NCBI GenBank assembly: GCA_037042915.1
Contig: CM073195.1
Span: 1,860,001-1,924,000 of the forward strand
DNA from: Auricularia sp. M13
Taxonomy: Eukaryota; Basidiomycota; Agaricomycetes; Auriculariales; Auriculariaceae
DNA length: 64,000 nucleotides
Direction of reading: 5' to 3'
Positions 54,961 to 64,000 of the stretch are shown here, one piece after another (position 1 is the stretch's first letter; each line of letters begins with the position of its first letter). The position numbers and the translations under genes were made by a program. The notes beneath the pieces were generated by a model. The model saw nothing but the letters and a program-made list of their open reading frames with translations. It had not been told where the DNA came from and did no database searches.

Positions 54961-56507
54961 GTATCAAAAGCCACCGTCGCCGCGGTCGAATATCTCAGCT
55001 AGACAACGATCTTAACAGCCTGCGGATGATGTAAAGCTAGAAAGCTGTCACACACGAGGAGAAAGAGTATCTTCGTCCGCGTCCATCTACTTCTCTACTG
55101 AAGGTAAATAACAGATCAACACCTTGGGATCAAATGGCTCACCCATATAAGAGCAACCTTCGAGTGCAGTCGAAGGAACGTCAGACAATCAAAGGCACAC
55201 TTGGGATCAGCGCGACAGCAGCCACCTCTTGCTCAAACGTCAATACTGATTCGGAATCGTCAGCGGGCGTCCACCCTTATGCATAAGGAATGTCTCGGGA
55301 CGCACTCCAATCCCACGTAAAAAGCGCGAGCGAGGCCACTGCGAATCCATTCATCCAATTCAGGCCTCCGCGAGCAACTGCAGATCGATGAACTCACTTC
55401 GCACGTAGCCCGTGACCGTCCCGACTTTGTTGGGCATGGCTGCGAGGAGGAGGAGGAGGAGCAGGAGGAGGAGCACCGTGCGTGCATCGCGCCGCTGTGG
55501 CGACTCATAGGACACAGGGACGCGTTATCTACGAAGCCTGCCCGGGTGGTCCTGGGACCGGGATGCCGAAGCCGCGGAGCGCATGCGCCGTCTCGTCGCG
55601 CGTATCTGCCCGCCGCGATAGAAGCAGCAGCAGCGGGGTCCGACGTCGTGAGAACACATATCTAAATCTAGAAGAACGCGCGATGGCAGTGGATCCGCTG
55701 TCGTCAAGCTTCGTTGCGGCGTGAAGTCGCAGGGTGAATGAGAGCCGATAAGACTTTGGACGGTGGGACCGCGACGACCAATGAGCAAAAGATAGGGCAC
55801 GCGATTGCGGTGGCTTTCGCAAGTATGGCGCGGGCCAGATAATTGCCGCCGAGAACGAGTGCTGACTCTGATCATGAGCGCAGACAGGAGCCGGTCGAGC
55901 CAACGGACGAGCAGGAAGCCAGTTGGCGTCACAGGTATCGCAGGGTCCTCTGCTCGAGTATCTTGGGCGCGTGTCATCAGAATCAGCGTCACGGCGGGTT
56001 CTCAGGGCGAGCTGGTTTGTTGCAAACACGCGGCTATCGGAGTTTCAAACAAAACAACAATAATCATAACTCCGAAACAACCTGCCGCTGTATAACTATA
56101 AGTAGCCCAACTCATATCAAAGGCAGGCATGTTCTTGCCAGTCCAGGGACAAGCATTATTTGAATGAGAAGTAAGAACATGTCGGGCCGGACATGTGGAA
56201 TAGAAATCGGAAGAAAACACGATGGCCGGCGACGCGCCGCAACTCAGCTGCCTTCCCCAGAACGCAGGACAATCGCGCCAGTGTAAAAATTGAATATACC
56301 CGGGCTGACTTCGCAGCCTTCTGAGCTCACGCGGTTGCCGGCATTTGCGATCCAGAGCAACTGTGACCGCTTCCGCCTCTGTAGATCATACCCACGGGCG
56401 TCCGTGCTGATTTAAATCATCATCATAAACTTCTCCTACTCAAGATATCGTCGGGCACACGCTACATAATCACTCACGCAGAAATAAACATTACAGTAGG
56501 CGTCCAT
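54961..56507. other. Intergenic, includes a GGA-repeat tract
   Basis: About 1.5 kb. A (GAG/GGA) microsatellite lies at about 55444-55475; read on the minus strand it encodes a run of about ten leucines in an open frame, but no complete gene can be built around it. Other frames here (for example 55529-56029 minus) are GC-rich shadows without motifs. Confidence 0.4.
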
Positions 56508-57337
56508 TCACACTGGCAGGGGAATCCACTTACCACCCGGGACGCGTCTCCCCCCACGCGCGCACGCTTCAGTCTCATCGCGCACGGTGCACTCTTCGTC
56601 GCTCGCCCAAGGCTGCGCGGCTGCTCGGGGTCCCTGCTCGGGGTAGCACGGCATCCCGCCGCAGGCGGCGTACATGTCGTCAAGAGCGGCAAGGAAAGCC
56701 GTCTCGAGCTTCGCCAGATCGCCGGAAGCTGAGTCCGCGTCCAGCTGCTCAGGAGTCAGATCTTGCAGATGGTCTTGCAGCGCCGCCCACGTCTCGAGCA
56801 CACCGTCCAGGAAGTCTGAGATGTGTAAGTATCTGTGAGCGGACAGAAAGAAGGAAGCCAGCCACGGTGATTCGCACCCATGTAGCTGCGGTACTGCCGC
56901 ACGATATCCCGAACGCGCTCCGCGCTCCCAGCGTCGGTGGGGAGGAATCCCGCATCTCGCAAAGCCGGCTCTACGCCCTCAGTCCAGAACTGCCGCCTCG
57001 CATCCACACAGCGCTCGTCGAGCGCGCGCTCAAGCTCGTTCGCCGTGCGCCACCAGACCTTGCGCGTGATGCGCAGCGCATCGTAGTCGAGTGTGCGTCG
57101 GCGGAAATCGACGTAGTCCGCATAGGGGGTACACCAGCAGTGCGGCGCGAGGCGCATGCTGGTGTGCGGCGGCGAGAGGATGCGTTTCGCGGACGGCGAG
57201 GAGCGCGGCACTTGGTACTGCGACTCGGCGTGCGCGAATTCGAATGCGGGCGGAGATCGAGACGCGTGATTGGGAAGCGCGGTATACTGGGTAAAGGCGG
57301 CGCTCACTGCGCTCACCACTACATGTGCCAGTGGCAT
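56508..57337 (-). CDS. Hypothetical protein
   Basis: Two exons on the minus strand (57337-56878 and 56815-56508) joined by a 62-nt GT-AG intron give 255 aa. The spliced frame reads continuously through S-Y-M-D-F-L-D-G-V-L-E-T-W. The N-terminal 20 residues are hydrophobic with small side chains and could be a weak signal peptide. The middle is Arg/Glu-rich and helical (W-W-R-T-A-N-E-L-E-R-A-L). No domain is recognised. Coding is supported by the frame-consistent splice and composition only. Confidence 0.5.
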
Positions 57338-57465
57338 GTCAATGTAATCGCAAAGTTGGCTGTTGGATACTGTAATCGTCTCTGCAAGAAGAGCGGGCGT
57401 GCATCGCCGCCGCGCGCCGAGATCCGGTCCTGGGAGGTCTGAGGTCCGGGATTATCTTATCCGGC

Positions 57466-57961
57466 TAGCGCTCAGTTAGTTACTGAAAGTTAGTAACAAA
57501 GTTACTAACTTGTTAGTTACTAACATGTTAGTAACAACCGCCTCAGGTGCAGCTCGAGTTACTAACTTCCTATATCTATCAAAACAGCAGGCTTGGGAGT
57601 GAATGAGGACAGTGTAACTGGTTATTAGACAACAATATGATGTCTGAAAGTTGCCTAGCATCACTTACACCTTTGGAGAAGGGACTTCCAGGCTCTTCTG
57701 GCTCATCAGGGACACGTACAGGGCTCCCTCAGTGTGGAAGCAGCAAGACAAGGCAGCTTGTAGCACGAGCCACAGGCAAGGACCTTTAGGCTGAGCACTG
57801 GGCCCTCATTCCACCAACCTTTGATGTTCTCAGTACATTTACAAGCTTGCACTATAAAATGTACACTGAGAGTTAATAACAATGTTACTAACTAGGTGTT
57901 AGTAACACCTAATGTTAGTAACATGTTAGTTATCTCGTGGGAGATAACTAACTGAGCGCTA
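57466..57961. mobile_element. 496-bp non-autonomous TIR element with 8-bp duplication (hAT-type)
   Basis: Ends are perfect 17-bp inverted repeats: TAGCGCTCAGTTAGTTA at 57466-57482 and its complement at 57945-57961. The 8-bp direct repeat tatccggc at 57458-57465 and 57962-57969 is an exact target-site duplication of hAT size. The interior is non-coding and contains many copies of GTTAGTAAC and its complement near both ends, which are probable subterminal transposase-binding sites. Confidence 0.88.
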
Positions 57962-57969
57962 TATCCGGC

Positions 57970-58312
57970 TGTATTGGGCATGGGCGGGCCCCCATTTAGC
58001 TTAAGTTACAGTGGAGAATAAACGCCCTGAAAGAGTTTTGAGGCCTCAAACTGCATGGGCTCAGAATCAATCCGTCCGGATGTATATGCCGGCGCGAAGC
58101 GCCGGAATCTCCGATCCGTTGGGACCATTGTCCTGGACGAATTTTGCATGTCTGATCCACTGGGACCATCGGAATCGCCCACTCTCAGCCTGAATCTGGG
58201 ACCATCGTCTGGGGGGGTCTGCGGATCAGATCTCATATGCATCAACGCAGCAACCACGCCGAAAATCGTATAAGTACCAGTGTGCAATCTGACTGCGCTG
58301 GTCAAGGGATCC

Positions 58313-58358
<46 letters not shown>
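57970..58358 (+). repeat. Poly(A)-tailed fragment, possible retroposed sequence
   Basis: About 345 bp without coding frames ending in 44 consecutive A residues (58315-58358). A pure A-tract of this length at the end of a non-coding block is typical of LINE/SINE or retroposed RNA ends. I found no clear A-box/B-box pair of a tRNA-derived SINE. No target duplication could be delimited. Confidence 0.35.
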
Positions 58359-58360
<2 letters not shown>

Positions 58361-58844
58361 AGACACAGGGCCGAAAATCCAAATAAGCCCTCAAAGGGAC
58401 CCTCCCTCCCCCCATTTGCTTCCGAAAAGCTTCTGGCTCATGTCATATCGTCAGTTTCAGGCTCTGCAGGCTCCTGGGACTGCTTTGTCTTGTCCGGTGA
58501 CGGTTTCCTGACTCAGAAGCAGGCTCGGAACTCTCAGCCGTAGCTCCGACAATCTGATCCGGTGGTTCCGCAGAATCCGCAGTTGGATCCCAAGGCAGCA
58601 CTCCGACAGATTATACAGTGGGGAAACTTGAGAATGCCGGTCGATAAAATCGCATATACCACGGAATCTACTGCATGGAGGACTATGGTGTATATATAAG
58701 ACTTGTAGCTCTCGAGGAGCCCTATCAGGTGGTATATGATTACTGTGGTGATGGGCAACGTGCGCCAAACGGTTATCCGTGATCGGCTTCCTCCGTATGG
58801 ACAACCCTGTCAGATTGTTTAGAAGACATTTTTTTTCTAGCTAT
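58359..58844. other. Non-coding spacer in the mobile-element nest
   Basis: About 485 bp; a TATATATAAG word occurs near 58690. No gene supported. It ends at the target duplication gctat (58840-58844) of the solo LTR. Confidence 0.35.
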
Positions 58845-59567
58845 TGTTAAGCCTGCTGTGCCTTGGGGGTTTGGTTGCAAGGATAGTCGAACGTCCGGGC
58901 GCCGAGAACACTCGAACGAACAACTAGAGCCTTCGGTGCGTTATTGAGCACACCGGCTACGTCGAGTAGCATGACCGAAGGGACCACGAGCAGCAGAGGA
59001 CTCAGACGAGTAAGTCGGGCGAGGGAAGAACCCAGAGGCGAAGTTGGGAGAGAGAGATAGAGCGTGCGAGGGGCACGACTATGTCGATTTCGTAACTGGG
59101 GAGCTAGATACAAAGTCGAGGGTCTTTTATACCTGGGGAGGTGATCCGATGTAATCGGAGTGTATCCTAGAGACGAAGGAGAGGGGCCTCAGATCAATAG
59201 AGATCTTCGTCATCGGCCGATAGGATGAGTAAGAGCGAGTGGGTAAGGTATCGGGGGATCGGACGAATGACGAGAGGCGAATGACTAAGACGAGTGGAGC
59301 GAACCGGATATGAACACTATCGATACAGTAGGGACAAGGCGAGTTAGGTGGATGTATGCGAGTAAGGAGAGAAGCTAGAGATGAGAGGGAGAGGTCTAGA
59401 GGTAGAGGACGATGAGGAGAACATATCCCGAGCATATGAACACGAGGGGAGATAAGCCGGGTATTCGGGAGCTTGACCGAGTTGACCGAGTTGGCCGAGT
59501 GACGTAGAATGACGCCGAGTGATGCCGAGAGCACGTGGGGTCCGCGGACCGGGGCACGGGCGTAACA
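58845..59567 (-). mobile_element. Solo LTR (723 bp)
   Basis: Starts TGTTA and ends TAACA, and is flanked by the exact 5-bp duplication gctat (58840-58844 and 59568-59572). On the minus strand it holds TATAAAA (59125-59131) in the expected U3 position. No internal gag or pol is adjacent. This is the product of recombination between the two LTRs of a former element. Confidence 0.85.
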
Positions 59568-59572
59568 GCTAT

Positions 59573-59917
59573 CCACACTATATCTAGATAAAAAGCATCC
59601 GAAAATAGTTATAAGGATATTTACTAAACAGAATCTCGATCCGTTTAGTAGTTTCATTGCTAGTGTCCTGCCAGTGCCACCGGTGAGACCGGTTTGTATC
59701 CAGCCGAGAGGGAATTCACCGCCGCATGTTTCTGTTTTGTACAAAGCGTACTACAGTATAACCAAGGATTTGCTGAATTTATCATAGTATTCCATTGAAC
59801 ACTGATGGAGCTTCGTATAACTTGTGCTTTACCTCTATTTGAGCCCGAGCCGGCTTATCTAAGCCGCGACACTCCTTCTGCAACCGCGCTCTCAGCTTCC
59901 ATCGGACCGTCTCCGGC
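59573..59917 (+). other. Upstream region of the transposase-like gene
   Basis: 345 bp. A short frame is open from 59805 but lacks motifs. Probably the leader or promoter, or a terminal region, of the following element. Confidence 0.35.
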
Positions 59918-62209
59918 ATGCCAGAGCTCACGCCTCGTCAGCAGGCCGCAAAAAGGGCCCGTGAGGGCATGGACAAGAAGCGCAAACATGCTCAGGTTGC
60001 TCGATTGGATGACGAGAACGGCGCACCGCGCGTCTCACTGCGCACAGTGAAAAAGCTGCGTACCGACCTCGATGATGAGCGCGCACGCAGTAGCGCCCTC
60101 TCCGACTGCACGAATACTATGAAACAGCAGCGTGGTGCGCAATACCAGACTGTTCACCGCCTACGGGAGTCTGCTGTTTCTGCACTGGCAACAAAGGATG
60201 CAGAACACACTGCTGCCCTTAACGCCGCCTCGGAGCGCATTTCCGACCTGGAATCCCATCTATCCTCGACGACCATCATTGTCGACAGACTTCGTGCTTA
60301 TCTGAAGGCTTCTGAGCAGCGTCTCACGTACCATCTCACCGAGCGCGACCGATCTTGCACTCGGGAGGTGAATAAGGCACTAAAACTGGCAACAACTTTT
60401 CAGCTCAAGAAATCAGGTGTATACACTGATTCAGTCCGAGCTCTCATTGCCGACTTGGTCTCCACTGGGCGTGTGGCAACTGGCCATGTGGATTTTGTCA
60501 TACGAGCTGCCCTGGAGTGTGCAGGCTTGACGGTCGTACCCGGTCCCGGAGCCGACATGCACCGCACAGTGGCACGCTGTGTCGGGGAGGCCGGGCTTGC
60601 TTCGAAGTTACAGGTGGCTGAGAAGCTGAACAATGCTAGTGGTGAGCAGAAATGTGGTTACCCTTGCTTGTCTAATATTTATCGGCAGTTACGGGCATTT
60701 GTCTCAGCGGAGATGGTACGACATACCGCAATCTGAACGTCATGGGCCGACATGCCACCGTTACAACGAATGGATCCGGCGAGAGCCTCTGTCTAGGCGT
60801 CACCCGCCCTGTCGACCACGCTACAGAGACCACGTTCTGCGAGTGGCTAGAAGAATTGAAGGGCCTTGAGGAGCTCTACAACGATGACCGACTTGCCAGT
60901 GATATGGACGATACCAAAGCTTGGGCCTACTTTGCGCTCTGGGAGCACATCCAGGCAACGGCGTCTGATCACGCTGCGGATCAGGTCGCTCTCACAGATC
61001 GCTTGCAGGATCATCAGATGAAGGTCGGGTTTGCTGCTCGCGGAATCAGAGCGATGCAAGCATTGCGTCCACCCGAGTTCCAGGCGCTTCTCTGCAGTGA
61101 GCAGAGCAAGATGATAGCTTCGGCTGGCGGAATGGAAGCCTGGCTCAGTCTCACAGCAGGGAAGCACCGGGAACATGAGCGGGAGATGCTTGAATCCCTC
61201 CGAATTCGGTTGGGCAAAGCGGCCTTTGACGAGCTAAGCCCAAGCGAGCAGGCGTTTGTGATGTTCTTCATTCGGTCTGGCTGCTGCATGCACAAAGACC
61301 TGAATGCCGTTGTCTATGGAAACAAGCGGATGATGGCTTCCTGAGTAGCAGCTGGACTTACGGGCCCCATGAAGCTCTACAATCGCGACAACGCCGCCGC
61401 CGTCGCTTCTGGGACATCAGACGCGCAGGCTAGAGCTGCAGAGGTCTCCCAGGCAGGTGGTGTAAAGGCTGCTGAGCTTTTTGGCATGCTTTTCAACCAT
61501 CCCGACGAGAAGAAGGGATACGGACAGCTCTATCGCGACTTTTTGTGCGAGCGGTATGGTGCCTGCCCTCAGATACCGAACACCCAGTCTAGCCGCTTCC
61601 AGTCCAACTACGAAATGGCGCGCTTCATGCTGCATCACCGCCCAGCTTCTCTCGATTTTCTGACGCAGCAGCGGCTCAAGAAAACCTCCCGCACCTTCAA
61701 CCACCTCGAGCAGAACCTTTGGAGCGCTCTACACGATGGGCCAACTCTGTCCGAGCTTGCTGCACTTGCTATGTATGGCACAACCATCGGACGGCCGTAT
61801 ATGTCTCGTGTCCGCACTACTGGCCTTGTCAACATGACGGAGCTCGGGCCACTGCATATGGCCGTCATCTCGCAGTGTGACCTGATCTCTCAGTGTCCAG
61901 AGATAGTGACTGCGGGCCCGCAGTGCGATGGCTCTATACCAGCGTCGGTATTGGGAGAACCGCTTGACGATCCCGAGCTCTTTTCCGTGCTCGACACCCT
62001 CCGGGGGCAATCTCTCCTCCCTCATCTCGATGTCCCCGTCCGGGCGTTCTTTGCCGGGTCCAGAGACGGCTGGATTCAATTCTCCCGGGAATTCCTGCCG
62101 GGAGGCTCGATTGCGAATGCGACGCCCGCACAACGAGCCGCAACGATCATTCCGGCAACGAACGACACATGCGAGAGCCTCGTAGGCTCCTGGTGCGTCG
62201 AGCAGCGAC
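59918..62209 (+). pseudogene. Coiled-coil, transposase-like gene of unknown family, interrupted
   Basis: Exon 1 (59918-60641) and exon 2 (from 60689; 47-nt intron) read in one frame. A Lys/Arg-rich start leads to a long coiled coil (about residues 50-140), then S-G-D-G-T-T-Y-R, a helical middle part, and the block S-G-C-C-M-H-K-D-L-N. After that come N-H-L-E-Q-N-L-W-S-A-L and an Arg/Thr-rich tail. A single in-frame TGA at 61342-61344 interrupts the frame, which then continues open. The 3' end is cut by an LTR retrotransposon at 62210. Similar multi-copy proteins occur in Agaricomycetes and are usually unnamed. The spaced Asp, the C-C-M-H-K-D motif (reminiscent of the C-x2-H of hAT transposases) and the setting suggest a DDE-type transposase, but that is inference. 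Confidence 0.6.
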
Positions 62210-62654
62210 TGTCAGGGTCCGGACCCCTTTTCCCCTTTCCATTACTCCTTTTCCCTTTCTGTTACCAGCCTGACCCTGTCTCAATACTGTCTTGTCTTCC
62301 TTTCTGGCATTCCGGCTCGATTACATAAGCCGGTGTTTGCCGACGCAAACGCCAGCTGGCGTTTGCGTCGGTAAATACCGGTGGCTGCGCACCATCAATC
62401 GGACGGTTCCACTTGTGTATATATATCTGATTGTTGGTAGCGGTGATCCCCAGTCTCGTTCTCTCAGGATCCCCGCTACCCAGGTATGCTTGTATATTCC
62501 CTGTTCTCAAATATATACTCAGGATCCCCGCTACCCAGCAGCGCATTCCCACGGATCCGGACTTTGTCTCGGTGGTGCTGGCCTCGCTCGCTTACTCCGG
62601 ACTTCTCCCCTCGTCTCCGCTCTCTCGGCCGCGCGCTCTAGCGTCGCCCTGACA
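62210..62654 (+). repeat. 5' LTR (445 bp)
   Basis: TGTCAGGG...CCCTGACA ends. It contains TATATATA at about 62417, a 32-bp perfect palindrome at 62340-62371, and a 19-21 bp direct repeat (ctcaggatccccgctacccag) at about 62463-62483 and 62518-62538. Confidence 0.8.
62340..62371. repeat. 32-bp perfect palindrome inside the LTR
   Basis: Sixteen bases (CCGACGCAAACGCCAG) followed directly by their exact complement. A further 10 bases on each side pair with two mismatches, so the whole hairpin spans about 52 nt. It lies upstream of the TATA box, in U3. Confidence 0.9.
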
Positions 62655-62707
62655 GTAGAACGAGACTCCACCTATCCCGCACCACCCCCTATTTCGAAGC
62701 CCTCACG

Positions 62708-63889
62708 ATGCCCGGACTTGGTACCGGCTCAGAGGACTTCGAGGACGCCGCACCCATTGAGGACCCCCTCATGGAGGTTGCTAGGTTACGCTCCATCATT
62801 GAGGAACGTGATGAGGAGCTAGCCCGGACACAGCATCGTCTGGCTGTGCAACAAGAAGCAGCCCGACTGATGGCTGATCAACTGCGGTCTGCTGCGCATG
62901 CAACTCCGGCACAGCCTCCAGCCGCCGTGAGCTCCGGCGCGAGCTCTGCTCCGGATCAGGGCCGCTCCGCTGTTGCCCCGCCGGACGCGTTTGACGGAAA
63001 TCGCACCAACGGCCGGCGCTTTCTCCGACAATGCTGGCTCTACATGGAGTCACGCCCACGCCAGTTTCCGGATGTCCGGAGTCGGATTATCTTTGTGTTG
63101 TCCTACATGAAGTCCGGCTCCGCGGCTACCTGGGCCGGAACTGTCACGCAGACCCTCATGGATAATCAGGCGTCTTATTCCGCATTCCCGGACTTCCTCT
63201 CGGAGTTCGCGCTCAACTTTGTCATGTCCGACGAGAAGGGCGACGCGGCCAACCGGATTGATGCGATGGAGCAAGGTTCTCGCTCTATTGAGGACTTCAT
63301 TACGGAGTTCGACTCATACTCCGCGCTCTCCGGCTTTTCCGACTATGAGCTCCAGCGGAAATTCAAGAAAGGGCTCAACTCGCGCCTCCTGGACCGGATC
63401 TACGCTCTGGACCAAGCTCCGGTGACCATGGACGCGCTGAAGAAGGAGGCGCTCCGCCTGGAACAGCAGTGGCGTGAGCGCCAGACTTTCCGCAAAACTC
63501 CGGCGACCTCTGGTGCGCGAACCGGAGGTCCGACCTCGACTCCAACGACCGGGCGCACTCCGGCGACATCTGCTTCCACCCCAGCTGCAGTGCCGAGCGG
63601 AGCTCCGAGTGCCGCGGCGCGTGAACCTGACGTCAAGCCTATGGACGTGGATCGCAACCGGACTCGGAACTCTGGCCCTCGCAAGCGCACCTGCTTTGAC
63701 TGCGGACAAGAGGGTCACTTCCGCGGCGACTCCCGTTGCCCCCATCAAGCCCGAGCGCTCGCCGAAGCGGTCCGCGCGGCCTTGACTGGACTGGGAGTCT
63801 CTATTCCCGGAGCATCGTCCTCCGCTCCGGAGAAGACTTCGTCGACCTCCGCTAACTCCGGCGAGGTTTTTGACGAGGCCCACGAGTAA
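62708..63889 (+). CDS. Retrotransposon Gag
   Basis: 393 aa. A coiled coil near the N-terminus (about residues 20-60) precedes the capsid-type core with F-L-R-Q-C-W-L-Y, W-A-G-T-V-T-Q-T and F-L-S-E-F-A-L-N-F. A Pro/Thr/Ser-rich linker leads to M-D-V-D-R and one zinc knuckle, C-F-D-C-G-Q-E-G-H-F-R-G-D-S-R-C. That knuckle has two extra residues between His and the last Cys compared with the usual CX2CX4HX4C. No Pol domain is fused. The frame ends at 63889 and pol seems to follow in the +1 frame. It forms the capsid that packages element RNA. Confidence 0.88.
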   Translation: MPGLGTGSEDFEDAAPIEDPLMEVARLRSIIEERDEELARTQHRLAVQQEAARLMADQLRSAAHATPAQPPAAVSSGASSAPDQGRSAVAPPDAFDGNRTNGRRFLRQCWLYMESRPRQFPDVRSRIIFVLSYMKSGSAATWAGTVTQTLMDNQASYSAFPDFLSEFALNFVMSDEKGDAANRIDAMEQGSRSIEDFITEFDSYSALSGFSDYELQRKFKKGLNSRLLDRIYALDQAPVTMDALKKEALRLEQQWRERQTFRKTPATSGARTGGPTSTPTTGRTPATSASTPAAVPSGAPSAAAREPDVKPMDVDRNRTRNSGPRKRTCFDCGQEGHFRGDSRCPHQARALAEAVRAALTGLGVSIPGASSSAPEKTSSTSANSGEVFDEAHE

Positions 63890-63890
63890 G

Positions 63891-64000
63891 GACACGGCTC
63901 GTGGCGCCAACCGTTTCTCTGTTCTGGAGGTTGAGTCGTGTAACTATATAGACGAATACGACTCTCCTCCGAAGCAGCTAGACGTGTCCGCTCCGCCCTC
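63891..64000 (+). CDS. Start of pol (partial, cut by window edge)
   Basis: A frame in +1 relative to gag is open across the gag stop and to the window end, reading A-R-G-A-N-R-F-S-V-L-E-V-E. Such a segment commonly opens the protease part of related Pol proteins. No catalytic motif is reached before the edge, so the assignment rests on position and frame. Confidence 0.45.

Larger units (their letters stand above)
62210..64000 (+). mobile_element. LTR retrotransposon, 5' part (continues beyond window)
   Basis: The 5' LTR (62210-62654) is followed by gag (62708-63889) and the start of pol. It inserted into the transposase-like gene. Only the left target flank (gcgac, 62205-62209) is visible. 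The family is probably Ty3/Gypsy by gag type, but pol domains lie outside the window. Confidence 0.85.

Noticed and set aside
54961-56100. Leucine-run peptide from the GGA repeat on the minus strand
   Set aside because: The hydrophobic run comes from a microsatellite; no start, splice or family context supports a gene.
59127-59744. 205-codon minus-strand frame
   Set aside because: Lies mostly within the solo LTR defined by TG/CA ends and the 5-bp duplication; Ser/Leu-rich without a domain.
1-64000. CRISPR arrays, bacterial operons, rRNA genes
   Set aside because: No regularly spaced repeats with unique spacers, no Shine-Dalgarno-led operons and no rRNA-like conserved cores are visible; the DNA is fungal nuclear sequence.

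Overview
The window is nuclear DNA of a filamentous basidiomycete, most likely an Agaricomycete and probably a wood- or litter-decayer. The evidence is the gene style (many 45-65 nt introns, a GC-rich coding bias, genes packed on both strands), a secreted DyP-type peroxidase, a cell-wall glucan gene set, multi-pass membrane protein families typical of these fungi, and Ty3/Gypsy chromovirus-type elements. No prokaryotic operons, rRNA, tRNA or CRISPR arrays are visible. I resolved exons by hand from splice signals, reading frame and family conservation. For most multi-exon models the exon lengths sum to a multiple of three.

Layout, 0-27 kb (housekeeping and accessory genes): a Pro/Gly-rich secreted repeat protein (-), ribonucleotide reductase large subunit (+), an F-box protein (+), a small hypothetical (-), a Ubp2-like gene that stops at the peptidase Cys box (+), a Kre6/Skn1 glucan-synthesis protein (+), a TPR protein (+), a leucine-rich-repeat fragment (-), a NUDT15-like Nudix hydrolase (+), a MAU2/Scc4-type cohesin loader (+), a secreted-start multi-pass membrane protein (+), a glutathione transferase (-) and an aldo-keto reductase (-).

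28-34 kb: a 5.6 kb chromodomain Ty3/Gypsy element on the minus strand. Its LTRs are nearly identical and it has a 5-bp target-site duplication, but the 3' end of pol is broken. A 160-bp MITE follows.

34-57 kb: a zinc alcohol dehydrogenase (-), an unknown secreted protein (+), a DyP peroxidase (+), an LAT/APC amino-acid permease (+), a SnoaL/NTF2-like protein (-), a nest of small DNA transposons, a membrane-anchored GH5 exo-beta-1,3-glucanase (-), a Zn2Cys6 regulator (-), a DUF6533-like membrane protein (-) and a hypothetical gene (-).

57-64 kb is a nest of mobile DNA: a 496-bp non-autonomous element with an 8-bp duplication, a poly(A)-tailed fragment, a solo LTR with a 5-bp duplication, and a coiled-coil, transposase-like gene of unknown family. 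That gene carries one in-frame stop and is cut off by an LTR retrotransposon whose gag runs to the window edge.

Functional links: Kre6-like, GH5 glucanase and the secreted repeat protein point to cell-wall work. DyP, GST, aldo-keto reductase and alcohol dehydrogenase suit oxidative and xenobiotic metabolism on plant material. Genes are transcribed singly, and adjacency does not imply operons. Distinctive splicing features recur: four probable GC-AG introns and several micro-exons of 4-12 nt.
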